A DNA stretch of 64,000 bases from Mesobacterium pallidum (GTDB lineage Bacteria; Pseudomonadota; Alphaproteobacteria; Rhodobacterales; Rhodobacteraceae). The stretch spans positions 62,001 through 126,000 of the forward strand of contig NZ_JAIMID010000017.1 in the NCBI RefSeq assembly GCF_019966535.1, written 5' to 3'. A model generated the notes under the pieces. That model made no database searches and had not been told where the DNA came from. It saw nothing but the letters and a program-made list of their open reading frames with translations. Positions 24,793 through 33,274 of this stretch are shown in pieces (within the stretch, counting starts at the first letter, position 1; the number at the start of each line of letters is the position of its first letter). The translations under genes and the position numbers were made by a program.

Positions 24793-25759
24793 GAGTTGTC
24801 TCCTTTGCGGCACTCTCCTCGGCGGCGAAACAGGCGACGCGGGAGTCGTGAACCCTGGGCGTCCGCTCGGGCCGTTCGCGCTTGCAGCGGTCGAACGCCA
24901 GAGGGCAGCGCGGATGGAACGAACAGCCAGACGGAGGCGACACCGGTGACGGCACCTCGCCCCCCATCGGCGCGCGGTCGCGCTTGGGCGAGTCCAGGTC
25001 GGGGATCGTGTCGAGCAGCATGCGCGTGTAGGGGTGCAGCGGGTTGGCAAACAGATCGCGCGACGGCTGGATCTCGACGATGCGGCCCAGGTACATGACC
25101 GCGATCACGTCGGCCATGTGGCGCACGACGCTCAGGTCATGGCTGATGAAGAGATAGGTCAGCCCCATCTCGCGCTGCAGCTTCTTCATCAGGTTCAGCA
25201 CCTGCGCCTGGACGGAGACATCGAGGGCCGAGGTCGGCTCGTCGCAGACCAGGAACTCCGGCTCTCCGGCCAGGGCGCGGGCGATGGAGATGCGCTGCCG
25301 CTGCCCGCCCGAAAACTCATGCGGGTATTTCGCGGCATCGGCGGCCGAGAGGCCCACGGTGCGCAGCAGCTCCTCGACCCGCGCCGTGACCTGCGCCTCG
25401 GGCGTCTCGGGCCGCAGGGTGCGCAGCGGCTCGGCCACGATCCGCCCGACGCGCCAGCGCGGGTTGAGCGAGGCGAAGGGGTCCTGGAAGATCATCTGCA
25501 TCTTGTCCGGATCGCCATTGAACCGGATCGTGCCCGAAGAGGGCGCGTGCAGCCCGGTCACCAGCTTGGCGATGGTCGACTTGCCGCAGCCCGACTCCCC
25601 CACCAGCGCCAATGTCTGGCCGGGCATGATGTCGAAATCCACCCCGTCGACGGCGCGCAGGGTGCGGCGCGGCTTGCGCTCGATCACGCGGTTGAGCCAG
25701 GGGGCGGAGACGTCGAAGCGGCGTTCCAGCGCGTCGACCTCGAGGATGGGACGGGTCAT
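24785..25759 (-). CDS. Oligopeptide/dipeptide-type ABC transporter ATPase (DppF-like)
   Basis: 324 aa. Walker A ALVGESGCGKSTIAKL, Q-loop MIFQDPFASLNPRW, signature EFSGGQRQRISIARALAGEP, Walker B FLVCDEPTSALDVS. The C-terminal oligo_HPY extension is present (LHPYTRMLLDTIPDLD and CSFHPRCPLAFDRC, with the cysteine-rich cluster). It pairs with the DppD-like ATPase encoded just upstream (4-nt ATGA overlap) to drive the transporter. Confidence 0.95.
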   Translation of the reverse strand: MTRPILEVDALERRFDVSAPWLNRVIERKPRRTLRAVDGVDFDIMPGQTLALVGESGCGKSTIAKLVTGLHAPSSGTIRFNGDPDKMQMIFQDPFASLNPRWRVGRIVAEPLRTLRPETPEAQVTARVEELLRTVGLSAADAAKYPHEFSGGQRQRISIARALAGEPEFLVCDEPTSALDVSVQAQVLNLMKKLQREMGLTYLFISHDLSVVRHMADVIAVMYLGRIVEIQPSRDLFANPLHPYTRMLLDTIPDLDSPKRDRAPMGGEVPSPVSPPSGCSFHPRCPLAFDRCKRERPERTPRVHDSRVACFAAEESAAKETTHV

Positions 25760-26751
25760 GCCTTGGCTCCTTCAGCTGCGGGCAACTCGGTACTGCCGGT
25801 CTGCGCCAGCCAGCAGGCCGCGCCGTTTCCGTGAGTGCGGGGCACCTCGGCCCGGCAGCGCGGCCCGGCATGGGCGCAGCGCGGGTTGAAGGCGCAGCCC
25901 GCCGGAATGCTGCCCAGCCGTGGCATCGATCCGGGGATCATCTGCAGTTCGACGTCGTCGCGGCGCAGCGACGGAATCGAGCCCATCAGCCCCACCGTGT
26001 AGGGATGCTGCGGCCGACGCACGACATCTTCGACCGCGCCCAGCTCGGCCAGCCGGCCGGCATACATGACGGCGACGCGGTCGGCGGTCTCGGCGATCAC
26101 GCCCATGTCGTGGGTCACCAGCATGACGGCCGTGCCCCGCTCGCGGCAGAGCCGCTTGAGCAGCGCGGTGATCTGCGCCTGGATCGACACGTCAAGCGCG
26201 GTTGTCGGCTCGTCCGCGATGATCAGCTCGGGCTCGGCGCAGAGCGCCAGCGCAATGACGATCCGCTGCCGCATCCCGCCCGAGAACTGGTGTGGGTAAT
26301 TGTCGATCCGCTCCTCGACCGCCGGGATGCCGACCTCGCGCATCAGGTCCAGCGCCCGGGCGCGGGCCTGGGTCTTGGTCAGGCCGGTGTGCAGGCGGAT
26401 CGTCTCGACCAGCTGGTCGCCGACCTTGAAAAGCGGGTTGAGCGAAGTCAGCGGGTCCTGGAAGATCGCCCCGATGCGCCGCCCACGAATGGCCTGCATC
26501 TGCGGCTCGGTCAGATCGTCGATCCGGTCGCCGGAAAGGTATATCTGCCCGCCCGCAATGCGCCCCGGCGGCTCGAGCAGGCCCAGGATCGCCATGCCGG
26601 TCATCGACTTGCCCGCGCCGGATTCGCCGACCACGCCCAGGATCTCTCCCCTGGCGATGGTCAGGGACATGTCGTCAACAGCGGTCAGCGTGCCGTGGCG
26701 GGTGGGGAATTCGACGCGCAGGTTTCGCACGTCCAGAACATTCTCGGTCAT
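25756..26751 (-). CDS. Oligopeptide/dipeptide-type ABC transporter ATPase (DppD-like)
   Basis: 331 aa. Walker A GVVGESGAGKSMTGMA, Q-loop AIFQDPLTSLNPLF, signature FSGGMRQRIVIALALCAEPE, Walker B LIIADEPTTALDVS. The C-terminal HPYTVGLMGSIPSL and CAFNPRCAHAGPRC are of the oligo_HPY type. The start touches the amidohydrolase stop (TGATG), so translation is coupled. Confidence 0.95.
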   Translation of the reverse strand: MTENVLDVRNLRVEFPTRHGTLTAVDDMSLTIARGEILGVVGESGAGKSMTGMAILGLLEPPGRIAGGQIYLSGDRIDDLTEPQMQAIRGRRIGAIFQDPLTSLNPLFKVGDQLVETIRLHTGLTKTQARARALDLMREVGIPAVEERIDNYPHQFSGGMRQRIVIALALCAEPELIIADEPTTALDVSIQAQITALLKRLCRERGTAVMLVTHDMGVIAETADRVAVMYAGRLAELGAVEDVVRRPQHPYTVGLMGSIPSLRRDDVELQMIPGSMPRLGSIPAGCAFNPRCAHAGPRCRAEVPRTHGNGAACWLAQTGSTELPAAEGAKA

Positions 26752-28175
26752 CAGGCCCTCCGGTAGCTGGCGGAGAAGATCTCGGACACCGGCGGGTGCC
26801 CTGTCGTGCGGTCGGGGTACTGCGCGATCACATGGTCGAACTGCGCCTGCGCGCGGGTCATCTCGACCGTCTCGTCAAAGCCGGGGATCGCGCCGTCTGT
26901 CATGACGCGCCGTCCGTCGATCCAGACGTCGCGCACGTCGCGGGCGGAGGCCGAGGTCATCAGCGTCTGCACCGGGTCGGGCACCTGCAGCGTGCGGCTC
27001 AGATCCACCACCGTGATATCGGCACGAGCCCCGGGCGCCAGCCGTCCGAGGTCGTCCCGCCCCAGCGCCCGCGCCCCGCCCAGCGTGGCGGCGTCGAACA
27101 TCTCCTCGGAGCGGATCGCGTCGATCCCCTCCACCATCCGCGCCATCATCATCCCCAGTTGCATGTTCAGCAGCATGTCGGGCGGCCAGGTATCGGTACC
27201 CAGCCCGATGTTGATCCCCTGCGCGCGCACCTTCGGGAAAGACCGCAGCATCCCGCCGTGGCGGGCGGAAACCAACGGGCAATGCACCAGCGTGGCACCA
27301 TGTTCGGCCATCAGCGCCAAATCCCGGTCGCTGGCATGGGTGCCATGCGGCAGCAGCCAGTTCGACCCCAGCGCGCCGATCCGCGCCAGCCAGTCGATGG
27401 GGGTCGTGCCGTGCTGCTCGGCCACCAGCCGCAGCTCGACCGGCGACTGACAGCAATGCTGGCGCACCGGCGCGCCCATCTCGGCGGCGATGGCATGCGT
27501 GCGCTGCAAGAGCGTTTCGGTGCAGGTCTCGATCCGGTCGGGCGCGAACATCGCCCGGATGCGGCCACCGGCCATGCCATCGATACGGTCGGCAAAGGCC
27601 ACCGCCTCGTCAAGGCCCTTCAGCCCCCGCTCTTCATCATACACCGCGCGGATATTGCCGCTATCGTCCGTCACCTGCCCGCCGGTCCGGTAGGCCGGCC
27701 CCAGGTAGACCCGCAGCCCCAGCTCTTCGGCCGCCGTAGCGGCCGCGTCGAACTCGGCAATGGTCTCGCCCCATTCACGGTAGAACAGGGAGGCAATCGG
27801 CAGCGCGGTCGTGATCCCGTTCCGGATCAGCTGCGCAAAGGCGAACCGCTTCTGGAACGCCAATTCCTCGACCGAATACATCTCGCGCGGCCCGACGGCA
27901 ACGTAGCTCTCCGGCCAGACCCGCCCCTTCTTCCAGGCCGGCCCATTGTCATAGCCCAGGATCGTTGTATCGAGGTCCGACAACGCGTCGAGGTCGACAA
28001 AGCCCGGACAGATCACCGCCTCGCCATACGCGACTACCTCCGCCACCTCCCCCTCGAACCCGCGCCCGACATGCAGCACGCGGCCGCCCTCGATCACCAC
28101 GCAGCCCTGCTCGAAGACGACGTGACTACCCCCTTCGAACCCGACCACCCAGCGCGCCGTCAGCTTCACCCGCAT
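26751..28175 (-). CDS. Amidohydrolase of the chlorohydrolase/deaminase group with unusual metal site
   Basis: 474 aa, amidohydrolase fold (TIM barrel with composite beta domain). Later metal residues are visible: RQHCCQS, LLPHGTHASD, and GLGTDTWPPDML with the catalytic Asp. The first motif, normally H-x-H after PGFVD, reads PGFVDLDALSDLDTTIL, with no histidines. This departs from canonical cytosine deaminase/atrazine hydrolase members but may define a subfamily. The gene lies inside the ABC operon between permease and ATPase genes. Function is inferred as hydrolysis or deamination of the imported compound. Confidence 0.83.
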   Translation of the reverse strand: MRVKLTARWVVGFEGGSHVVFEQGCVVIEGGRVLHVGRGFEGEVAEVVAYGEAVICPGFVDLDALSDLDTTILGYDNGPAWKKGRVWPESYVAVGPREMYSVEELAFQKRFAFAQLIRNGITTALPIASLFYREWGETIAEFDAAATAAEELGLRVYLGPAYRTGGQVTDDSGNIRAVYDEERGLKGLDEAVAFADRIDGMAGGRIRAMFAPDRIETCTETLLQRTHAIAAEMGAPVRQHCCQSPVELRLVAEQHGTTPIDWLARIGALGSNWLLPHGTHASDRDLALMAEHGATLVHCPLVSARHGGMLRSFPKVRAQGINIGLGTDTWPPDMLLNMQLGMMMARMVEGIDAIRSEEMFDAATLGGARALGRDDLGRLAPGARADITVVDLSRTLQVPDPVQTLMTSASARDVRDVWIDGRRVMTDGAIPGFDETVEMTRAQAQFDHVIAQYPDRTTGHPPVSEIFSASYRRA

Positions 28176-28183
28176 GACACCCC

Positions 28184-28251
28184 GATCCCTTTCATCTTGC
28201 CGGATAAACTCCGGGGGGAGTTGCCCATGGCGACGGGGGGCAGCGCCCCCC
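28184..28251 (+). repeat. Dispersed intergenic repeat, copy 2
   Basis: GATCCCTTTCATCTTGCC, then AACTCCGGGGGG, ending in the hairpin GGGGGG-CAGC-GCCCCCC (28235-28251). It fills the 94-bp gap between the two amidohydrolase genes. The order of elements matches copies 1 and 3. It could act as an mRNA hairpin in the leftward operon. Confidence 0.8.
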
Positions 28252-28269
28252 TTCCCCGCGCACCACGGC

Positions 28270-29454
28270 TCACGGCGCCGCCCTCACGCAAACCCCGTCC
28301 TTCGCCACCACGGCGCCGTCCTTCAATACCAGCACCCGGAGCGCGCGCAGGGCGACCGCTTCGGCCAGGGTTTCGCCCTCGACCAGCACGGCATCCGCGC
28401 GGCAGCCGACCCCGAGGCCGTAGCCTTCGACCTCCATGATCGCCGCGCCGCCGAAGGTGCAAATGTCCAACGCCAGCTCGACCTCGTCGTCGCGGCGCAG
28501 GTTGTTGCGCATGCCGACGAACATCGCGCGTTCCAGCATGTCGGCATTGCCGTAGGGCCCCCAGGTGTCCCGGATCCCGTCCGAGCCCGAGCCGGTCAGG
28601 ATCCCCGCCGCCTTCAGCTCCTTGACCGCCGGCACGGGGGCCGAGGCGGGGGCGGTGGTGATGATGTGGATGCGCTCTTCGGCCAGCTGCGCATGCAGGT
28701 CGGCGACATAGGCTCGGTCGGCCATGCCGAGGCAGAAGGCATGGCTGATCGTCACCTTGCCCTGCATCCCGTGCGCCTTCGTGCGGGCAATGATCTCCTC
28801 CATCGAGAAGCCGCCCAGCGCGCCCTGCTCATGCAGGTGGATGTCGATCGGCTTGCCGTGCTTCTCGGCCAGCATGAAGACCGCATCGAGATGCCCCTTG
28901 GGGTCGCGCTCGATCCCGCAGGGGTCGATCCCGCCGACGATATCGGCACCGAGCTTCAGCGCTTCGTCCATCATCTCGACCGTGCCGGGGCGCGGCATCA
29001 TGGACGACTGCGGGAAGGCCACGATCTCGATATCGACGATGCCTTTCAGCTTCTCGCGCGTCTCCATCACGCCCTCGACCCCGCGCAGCCCGTGGTGGGT
29101 GTCGACGTCCACGTGGCTGCGGATCTGCGTGGTGCCATGGCTCACCGACAGGATCGCCTGCCGCTCGCTCTGCACCTGCGGATCGAGGCCCAGCGACACC
29201 TTCACCTCGCGCTCGTTGGTAATCTTGTCGATGAGCCGCGGCCCCACCTCGTTGCGATACCAGGCCATCCCCAGCAAGGACTTGTCGAGATGGGTATGCG
29301 CCTCGACCAGCCCGGGGATCAGGATGCGCCCGCCGCAATCGATCACCTCCGCCCCCTCGGGCGCTACGGTGACGAAATGCCCATCGGCGATATGCAGGTC
29401 GGTGGCGGCGGCGCCCATGGGGCGGACATTCTTGAGGGTCTTCATGGATCTCAT
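28270..29454 (-). CDS. Cytosine deaminase-like amidohydrolase
   Basis: 394 aa with the complete amidohydrolase metal set: VEAHTHLDKSLL (H-x-H), IRSHVDVDTHHGLRG, DIHLHEQGALGGF, VTISHAFCLG and SGSDGIRDTWGPYGN. This is the CodA-like cytosine/isoguanine/creatinine deaminase pattern. The start at 29454 overlaps the DppC-like stop as ATGA; an alternative start is at 29445. Being inside the ABC operon, it should act on the transported N-heterocycle. Confidence 0.88.
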   Translation of the reverse strand: MRSMKTLKNVRPMGAAATDLHIADGHFVTVAPEGAEVIDCGGRILIPGLVEAHTHLDKSLLGMAWYRNEVGPRLIDKITNEREVKVSLGLDPQVQSERQAILSVSHGTTQIRSHVDVDTHHGLRGVEGVMETREKLKGIVDIEIVAFPQSSMMPRPGTVEMMDEALKLGADIVGGIDPCGIERDPKGHLDAVFMLAEKHGKPIDIHLHEQGALGGFSMEEIIARTKAHGMQGKVTISHAFCLGMADRAYVADLHAQLAEERIHIITTAPASAPVPAVKELKAAGILTGSGSDGIRDTWGPYGNADMLERAMFVGMRNNLRRDDEVELALDICTFGGAAIMEVEGYGLGVGCRADAVLVEGETLAEAVALRALRVLVLKDGAVVAKDGVCVRAAP

Positions 29455-30422
29455 CTCAGCTTGGGATTGAGGGCATCGCGCAGCCAGTCGCCGATCATGT
29501 TGACCGACAGCACGATCAGGCACAGCTGCACGGCGGGGAACACGACGATCCACCACAGCCCGGAAAAGAGGTACTGGTTGCCGATGCGGATCAGCGTGCC
29601 CAGGCTCGGCTGGTCCGGCGGCATCCCGACACCGAGGAAGGACAGCGTCGCCTCGGACAGGATCGCAAGGCCGAAGTTCAGCGTCGCCGCCACGAGGATC
29701 GGCGTCAGGCAGTTCGGCAGGATGTGGTGCAGCATGATGCGCCAGGACCTGACGCGGATCAGCCGCGCCGCCTGCACGTATTCCTTCTTGCGCTCGACCA
29801 TGGCGCTGGCCCGCACGGTCCGGGCGTATTGCACCCAGGACGGCACGGCGATGGCAAAGATCAGAATCGGCGCCGCCAACACGTCCTTGAGGCCGGTGGG
29901 CAGCGACGCGGTGGCGACAGCGGTGATCAGGATCGCGATCAGGATGAAGGGCATCGACAAGAGCACATCGCCCAGCCGCATGATCACGTTGTCGATCCAG
30001 CCGCCGAAATAGCCGGCGACGAGGCCGAGGCTCAGCCCCACGGCCAGCGCGACCATGACCGAGGCAAAGCCGATGATCAGCGAAATGCGCGAGCCGTAGA
30101 GGATCGCCGACAGGATATCGCGCCCCTGCGTGTCGGTGCCCAGAAGGTAGGGCCACTGCCCGTCGACGTTCCAGATCGGCGGGATCTCGGCATTCCAGAG
30201 CTCCAATGCTGCCAGGTCATAGGGATCCTGTGGCGTGATCCAGGGCGCGAACAGCGCGGTCAGCGCGACCAGGGCCAAGAGGCAGGCGGCGAAGATCGCG
30301 CTGGGGTGCGAGCGAAACGAAAACGCCAGGTCGCTCTCGCGCATCGCGGCCAGGCGCGATTTCCGGACGGGCAGCAGGGGCGCGGGGGTGGAGTCTTCGG
30401 TGGTCATGGTCAGGTCAGCCAT
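29451..30422 (-). CDS. ABC transporter permease (DppC/OppC-like)
   Basis: 323 aa, start at 30422 overlapping the DppB-like gene by 8 nt. It has the OppC N-terminal domain (AFSFRSHPSAIFAACLLALV, APWITPQDP), then GTDTQGRDILSAILYGSRIS. The cytoplasmic EAA loop is KEYVQAARLIRVRSWRIMLH followed by HILPNCLTPILV, and six membrane helices are expected. It forms the channel with the DppB-like protein. Confidence 0.95.
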   Translation of the reverse strand: MADLTMTTEDSTPAPLLPVRKSRLAAMRESDLAFSFRSHPSAIFAACLLALVALTALFAPWITPQDPYDLAALELWNAEIPPIWNVDGQWPYLLGTDTQGRDILSAILYGSRISLIIGFASVMVALAVGLSLGLVAGYFGGWIDNVIMRLGDVLLSMPFILIAILITAVATASLPTGLKDVLAAPILIFAIAVPSWVQYARTVRASAMVERKKEYVQAARLIRVRSWRIMLHHILPNCLTPILVAATLNFGLAILSEATLSFLGVGMPPDQPSLGTLIRIGNQYLFSGLWWIVVFPAVQLCLIVLSVNMIGDWLRDALNPKLR

Positions 30423-31407
30423 TGGCCCCTCCGGCTTTGGCGGCATCGTCCCGCAGGCGCGGATCGACCCAGGCATAGGTCACGTCGACAACTGTGTTCA
30501 GCGCGACGAAGATGAAGGACACGAGCATCAGGTAGGCGGCCATGACGGGGATATCGACGAAGGTCACCGCCTGGATGAACAAGAGGCCCATGCCCGGCCA
30601 TTGGAACACCGTCTCGGTCACCAGCGCAAAGGCGATCAGATTGCCGATCTGCATGCCGGTGAGCGTGATCACCGGCATCAGGCAGTTGCGCAGCGCATGG
30701 ACCCAGGTCACCCGCCCCACGGGCACACCCCGCGCCCTTGCGAATTTCACGTAATCGGTGCGCAGGACCTCGAGCATCTCGGCCCGCACCAGCCGCATCA
30801 CCAGCGTGATCTGGAAGGTCGACAGAGAAATCGCCGGCAAAACCAGCGCCGCCCGCCCCGAAGGCGTCAGCAGCCCCGTGGACCACCAGCCGATATCCAC
30901 CGTCTCCCCCCGCCCGAAGGCCGGCAGCCACCCAAGCGAGACCGAGAAGGCAAGGATCAGCATGATCCCCACCACGAAGGACGGCAGCGACACGCCCACG
31001 ATCGACCCCAACTGCAAGGCATTGGCAAGGCGCGAGTTTCGATGCACCGCCGTGATCACCCCCAACGGAATGCCGACGACCAGCGAAATCACCGTCGCCA
31101 CCAGCACCAGCTCGAACGTCGCCGGGAAGCGTTCGCCGATCAGCACCATCACGTCCTGCTGGTTGCGGTAGGAGATCCCGAAGTCCCCCTGCACCGCGTT
31201 CGTCACGAACCGCGTGTATTGTGTCACGAAGCCATCGTTCAGCCCCAGCCGCTCGCGCAGCTCGGCGCGGTCCTCCTGCGTGGCCTGCTCGTTGACCATC
31301 ATCTCGACCGGGTCGCCGAAGAACCGGAAGATGGTGAAGGCCAGCAGCGCCACCGCCAGCATGACGAAGACCGCATTGGCACCGCGCTTGATCAGAAACG
31401 CCAGCAT
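30415..31407 (-). CDS. ABC transporter permease (DppB/OppB-like)
   Basis: 330 aa. N-terminal helix LIKRGANAVFVMLAVALLAF, then EQATQEDRAELRERLGLNDG, typical of OppB. The EAA loop is TDYVKFARARGVPVGRVTWV followed by HALRNCLMPVITL. It precedes the DppC-like gene with overlap and follows the SBP gene after a 133-bp gap that holds repeat copy 3. Confidence 0.95.
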   Translation of the reverse strand: MLAFLIKRGANAVFVMLAVALLAFTIFRFFGDPVEMMVNEQATQEDRAELRERLGLNDGFVTQYTRFVTNAVQGDFGISYRNQQDVMVLIGERFPATFELVLVATVISLVVGIPLGVITAVHRNSRLANALQLGSIVGVSLPSFVVGIMLILAFSVSLGWLPAFGRGETVDIGWWSTGLLTPSGRAALVLPAISLSTFQITLVMRLVRAEMLEVLRTDYVKFARARGVPVGRVTWVHALRNCLMPVITLTGMQIGNLIAFALVTETVFQWPGMGLLFIQAVTFVDIPVMAAYLMLVSFIFVALNTVVDVTYAWVDPRLRDDAAKAGGANG

Positions 31408-31442
31408 GGCTCACTCCCGCTATACTGGGATCAAGGAGCGCC

Positions 31443-31500
31443 CCGATCCCTTTTCATCTTGCCAAGTAAACTCCGGGGGGTCCGGGGGGCAGCGCCCCCC
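31443..31500 (+). repeat. Dispersed intergenic repeat, copy 3
   Basis: GATCCCTTTTCATCTTGCC, then AACTCCGGGGGG, ending in GGGGGG-CAGC-GCCCCCC (31484-31500). Nearly identical to copy 2. It is placed between the SBP gene and the first permease gene, where an SBP-protecting mRNA hairpin is commonly found. Confidence 0.8.
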
Positions 31501-31540
31501 GGCGGGTCGCCGCGCACATAGCGCGGCGAAACCCGATGTC

Positions 31541-33112
31541 TTACTCGGCCACCTGCGCGAACCAGAGACGCGGCTTGTTGTCCGGGAACAGCGGCATCTC
31601 GGCCACCTCGTCGGTCACGGCCCAGGCCATCGGCTGCTGGTGCAGCGGGATCATGATCATCTCGTCCTTGACGATCCCCAGCGCTTGCGTTTCCAGCGCC
31701 AGGCGCTTGTCGACATCCAGTTCCATCCCGGCCTGCTGGATCAGACCGTCCAGCTCGGGATAGGACCAGCCGCCCCAGTTGAAGACGCCCGAATTGCCTT
31801 CCTTCGAGTGGAAGATCTGCAGCAGCGGCGAATAGGCGTCGAGCATCGGCAGCGTGGCCCAGCCCAGCGTGTAGATGTCGGTCTTGCCTTGCGTCCGCTT
31901 GGGCGTCTGCACCGCGCGCGGCGCCACGTCGAGCTTTGGCGCCAGCCCGATCCGCGACCACATGGAGGCGATGGCCTGGCAGAACTGCTCTTCGTTGACG
32001 AGGCCATCGGAAAGGCAGTTGAACTCGAATTCCAGCCCCTCGGGCACGCCGGCCTCGGCCAGTAGCGCCTTGGATGCCTCCGGATCGTATCCGGGCAGCG
32101 TATCCAGTGCCTCGACGTAACCGGGGATCGGCGGGGCGACAGTGGCGCCGGCCACCCGCGACTTGCCGCGCATGACCTTCTCGTGGATCAGCTCGAGGTC
32201 GATCGCCTTGTACAGCGCCTCGCGCACGGCCTTTTCCTTGAACGGGTTCGGCTCGCCTGACACCAGCGTGTCGCGGAAGGGAAAGCCGATCATGACCGTG
32301 CGCAGGTCGACCCCTTCCAGCACCTTGACGTTCGGCGCGGCGGCGAGGCGCGGCAGGTCCTGCACCGGCGCGTCGTTGGTAAAGTTGATCTCGCCCGACA
32401 GCAGCGCCGCCACGCGGGTCGCGGCCGAGGTGACCGGCGTCAGGTCGATCCGGTCGAGGTTGTGCTTCGGTTCATCCCACCAGTCGGGGTTCACGACGAA
32501 GACCGTCTTGGCGTCGGGCTGGCGGCTTTCCACGATGAAGGGCCCGGTGCCGTTGGCATTGTAGGTGGCAAAGCCTTCGGTGCCCGAGCCGATGTCGGTC
32601 GGCAGCAGGGAGTCATTCGCCTCCATCCATTCCTTGTCAAAAATATGGATGTTCGTCAGGTCGTTAAGCAGCAGCGGGTAGGTGCCGTTCAGCGTGATGT
32701 CGACGGTCAGGTCATCGACCACGGCCGAGGAGACGTAAGCCGGCAGGTTGCCTTTCAGCGGCGAGGTCTCGTGGCTCACCCGCTCGAGCGAGGCGACGAC
32801 GTCAGCGGCCGTGAACGGCGCGCCGTCGTGGAAGGTGACCCCTTCGCGCAGCTTGAAACGCCAGGTCACCTGGTCCTCGAGGATCTCCCAGCTTTCCGCC
32901 AGCGCCGGCTCGATCTTGAGGTCGGCATCGTAGCGCACCAGCCCCTCGTAGACGTGGTTCAGCACGTTGATCGTGAAGCTGTCGCCGTAGGAATAGGGGT
33001 CGAGCGAGCCGATGTCGCGATTGGCACCCCACTTGAGCACATTCTCGGCCGAGGCCGTCCCGGCCAGCGTCGCGACGGCGGCGGAGGCCATAAGAAGATG
33101 TCTGATCGTCAT
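31541..33112 (-). CDS. ABC transporter periplasmic binding protein, peptide/nickel type (SBP_bac_5)
   Basis: 523 aa with a Sec signal peptide (TIRHLLMASAAVATLAGTAS). Family 5 solute-binding features: LKWGANRDIGSLDPYSYGDS, HVYEGLVRYDADLKIEPALA, WRFKLREGVTFHDGAPFTAA, and GTGPFIVESRQPD. It is the first gene of the leftward ABC operon and defines ligand choice. Given the linked deaminases, the ligand is probably not a peptide. Confidence 0.94.
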   Translation of the reverse strand: MTIRHLLMASAAVATLAGTASAENVLKWGANRDIGSLDPYSYGDSFTINVLNHVYEGLVRYDADLKIEPALAESWEILEDQVTWRFKLREGVTFHDGAPFTAADVVASLERVSHETSPLKGNLPAYVSSAVVDDLTVDITLNGTYPLLLNDLTNIHIFDKEWMEANDSLLPTDIGSGTEGFATYNANGTGPFIVESRQPDAKTVFVVNPDWWDEPKHNLDRIDLTPVTSAATRVAALLSGEINFTNDAPVQDLPRLAAAPNVKVLEGVDLRTVMIGFPFRDTLVSGEPNPFKEKAVREALYKAIDLELIHEKVMRGKSRVAGATVAPPIPGYVEALDTLPGYDPEASKALLAEAGVPEGLEFEFNCLSDGLVNEEQFCQAIASMWSRIGLAPKLDVAPRAVQTPKRTQGKTDIYTLGWATLPMLDAYSPLLQIFHSKEGNSGVFNWGGWSYPELDGLIQQAGMELDVDKRLALETQALGIVKDEMIMIPLHQQPMAWAVTDEVAEMPLFPDNKPRLWFAQVAE

Positions 33113-33155
33113 GTCCTGGTTCCCTGTCGTTGATTGTACCCGGGAATCACCCGGA

Positions 33156-33244
33156 TTGGATACGATACATTCTTGATGGTGAATCGTTCCTCACTTGGCA
33201 AGCAAATTGTATCCAATTGACGCGAGCAGATGGATACGCTATCC
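33156..33244. promoter_or_regulatory. Three GGATAC-type sites in the SBP/GntR divergent region
   Basis: TTGGATACGATACAT (33156-33170), AATTGTATCCAATT (33205-33218, near palindrome) and GGATACGCTATCC (33232-33244, perfect palindrome GGATA-CGC-TATCC) share the GGATAC/GTATCC core. They lie between the divergent SBP and GntR genes. The shape fits operators of FCD-type GntR proteins, so autoregulation plus control of the ABC operon is likely. Confidence 0.6.
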
Positions 33245-33274
33245 GGGAAGCACGAATTTCAAGCAAGCAGAGCC

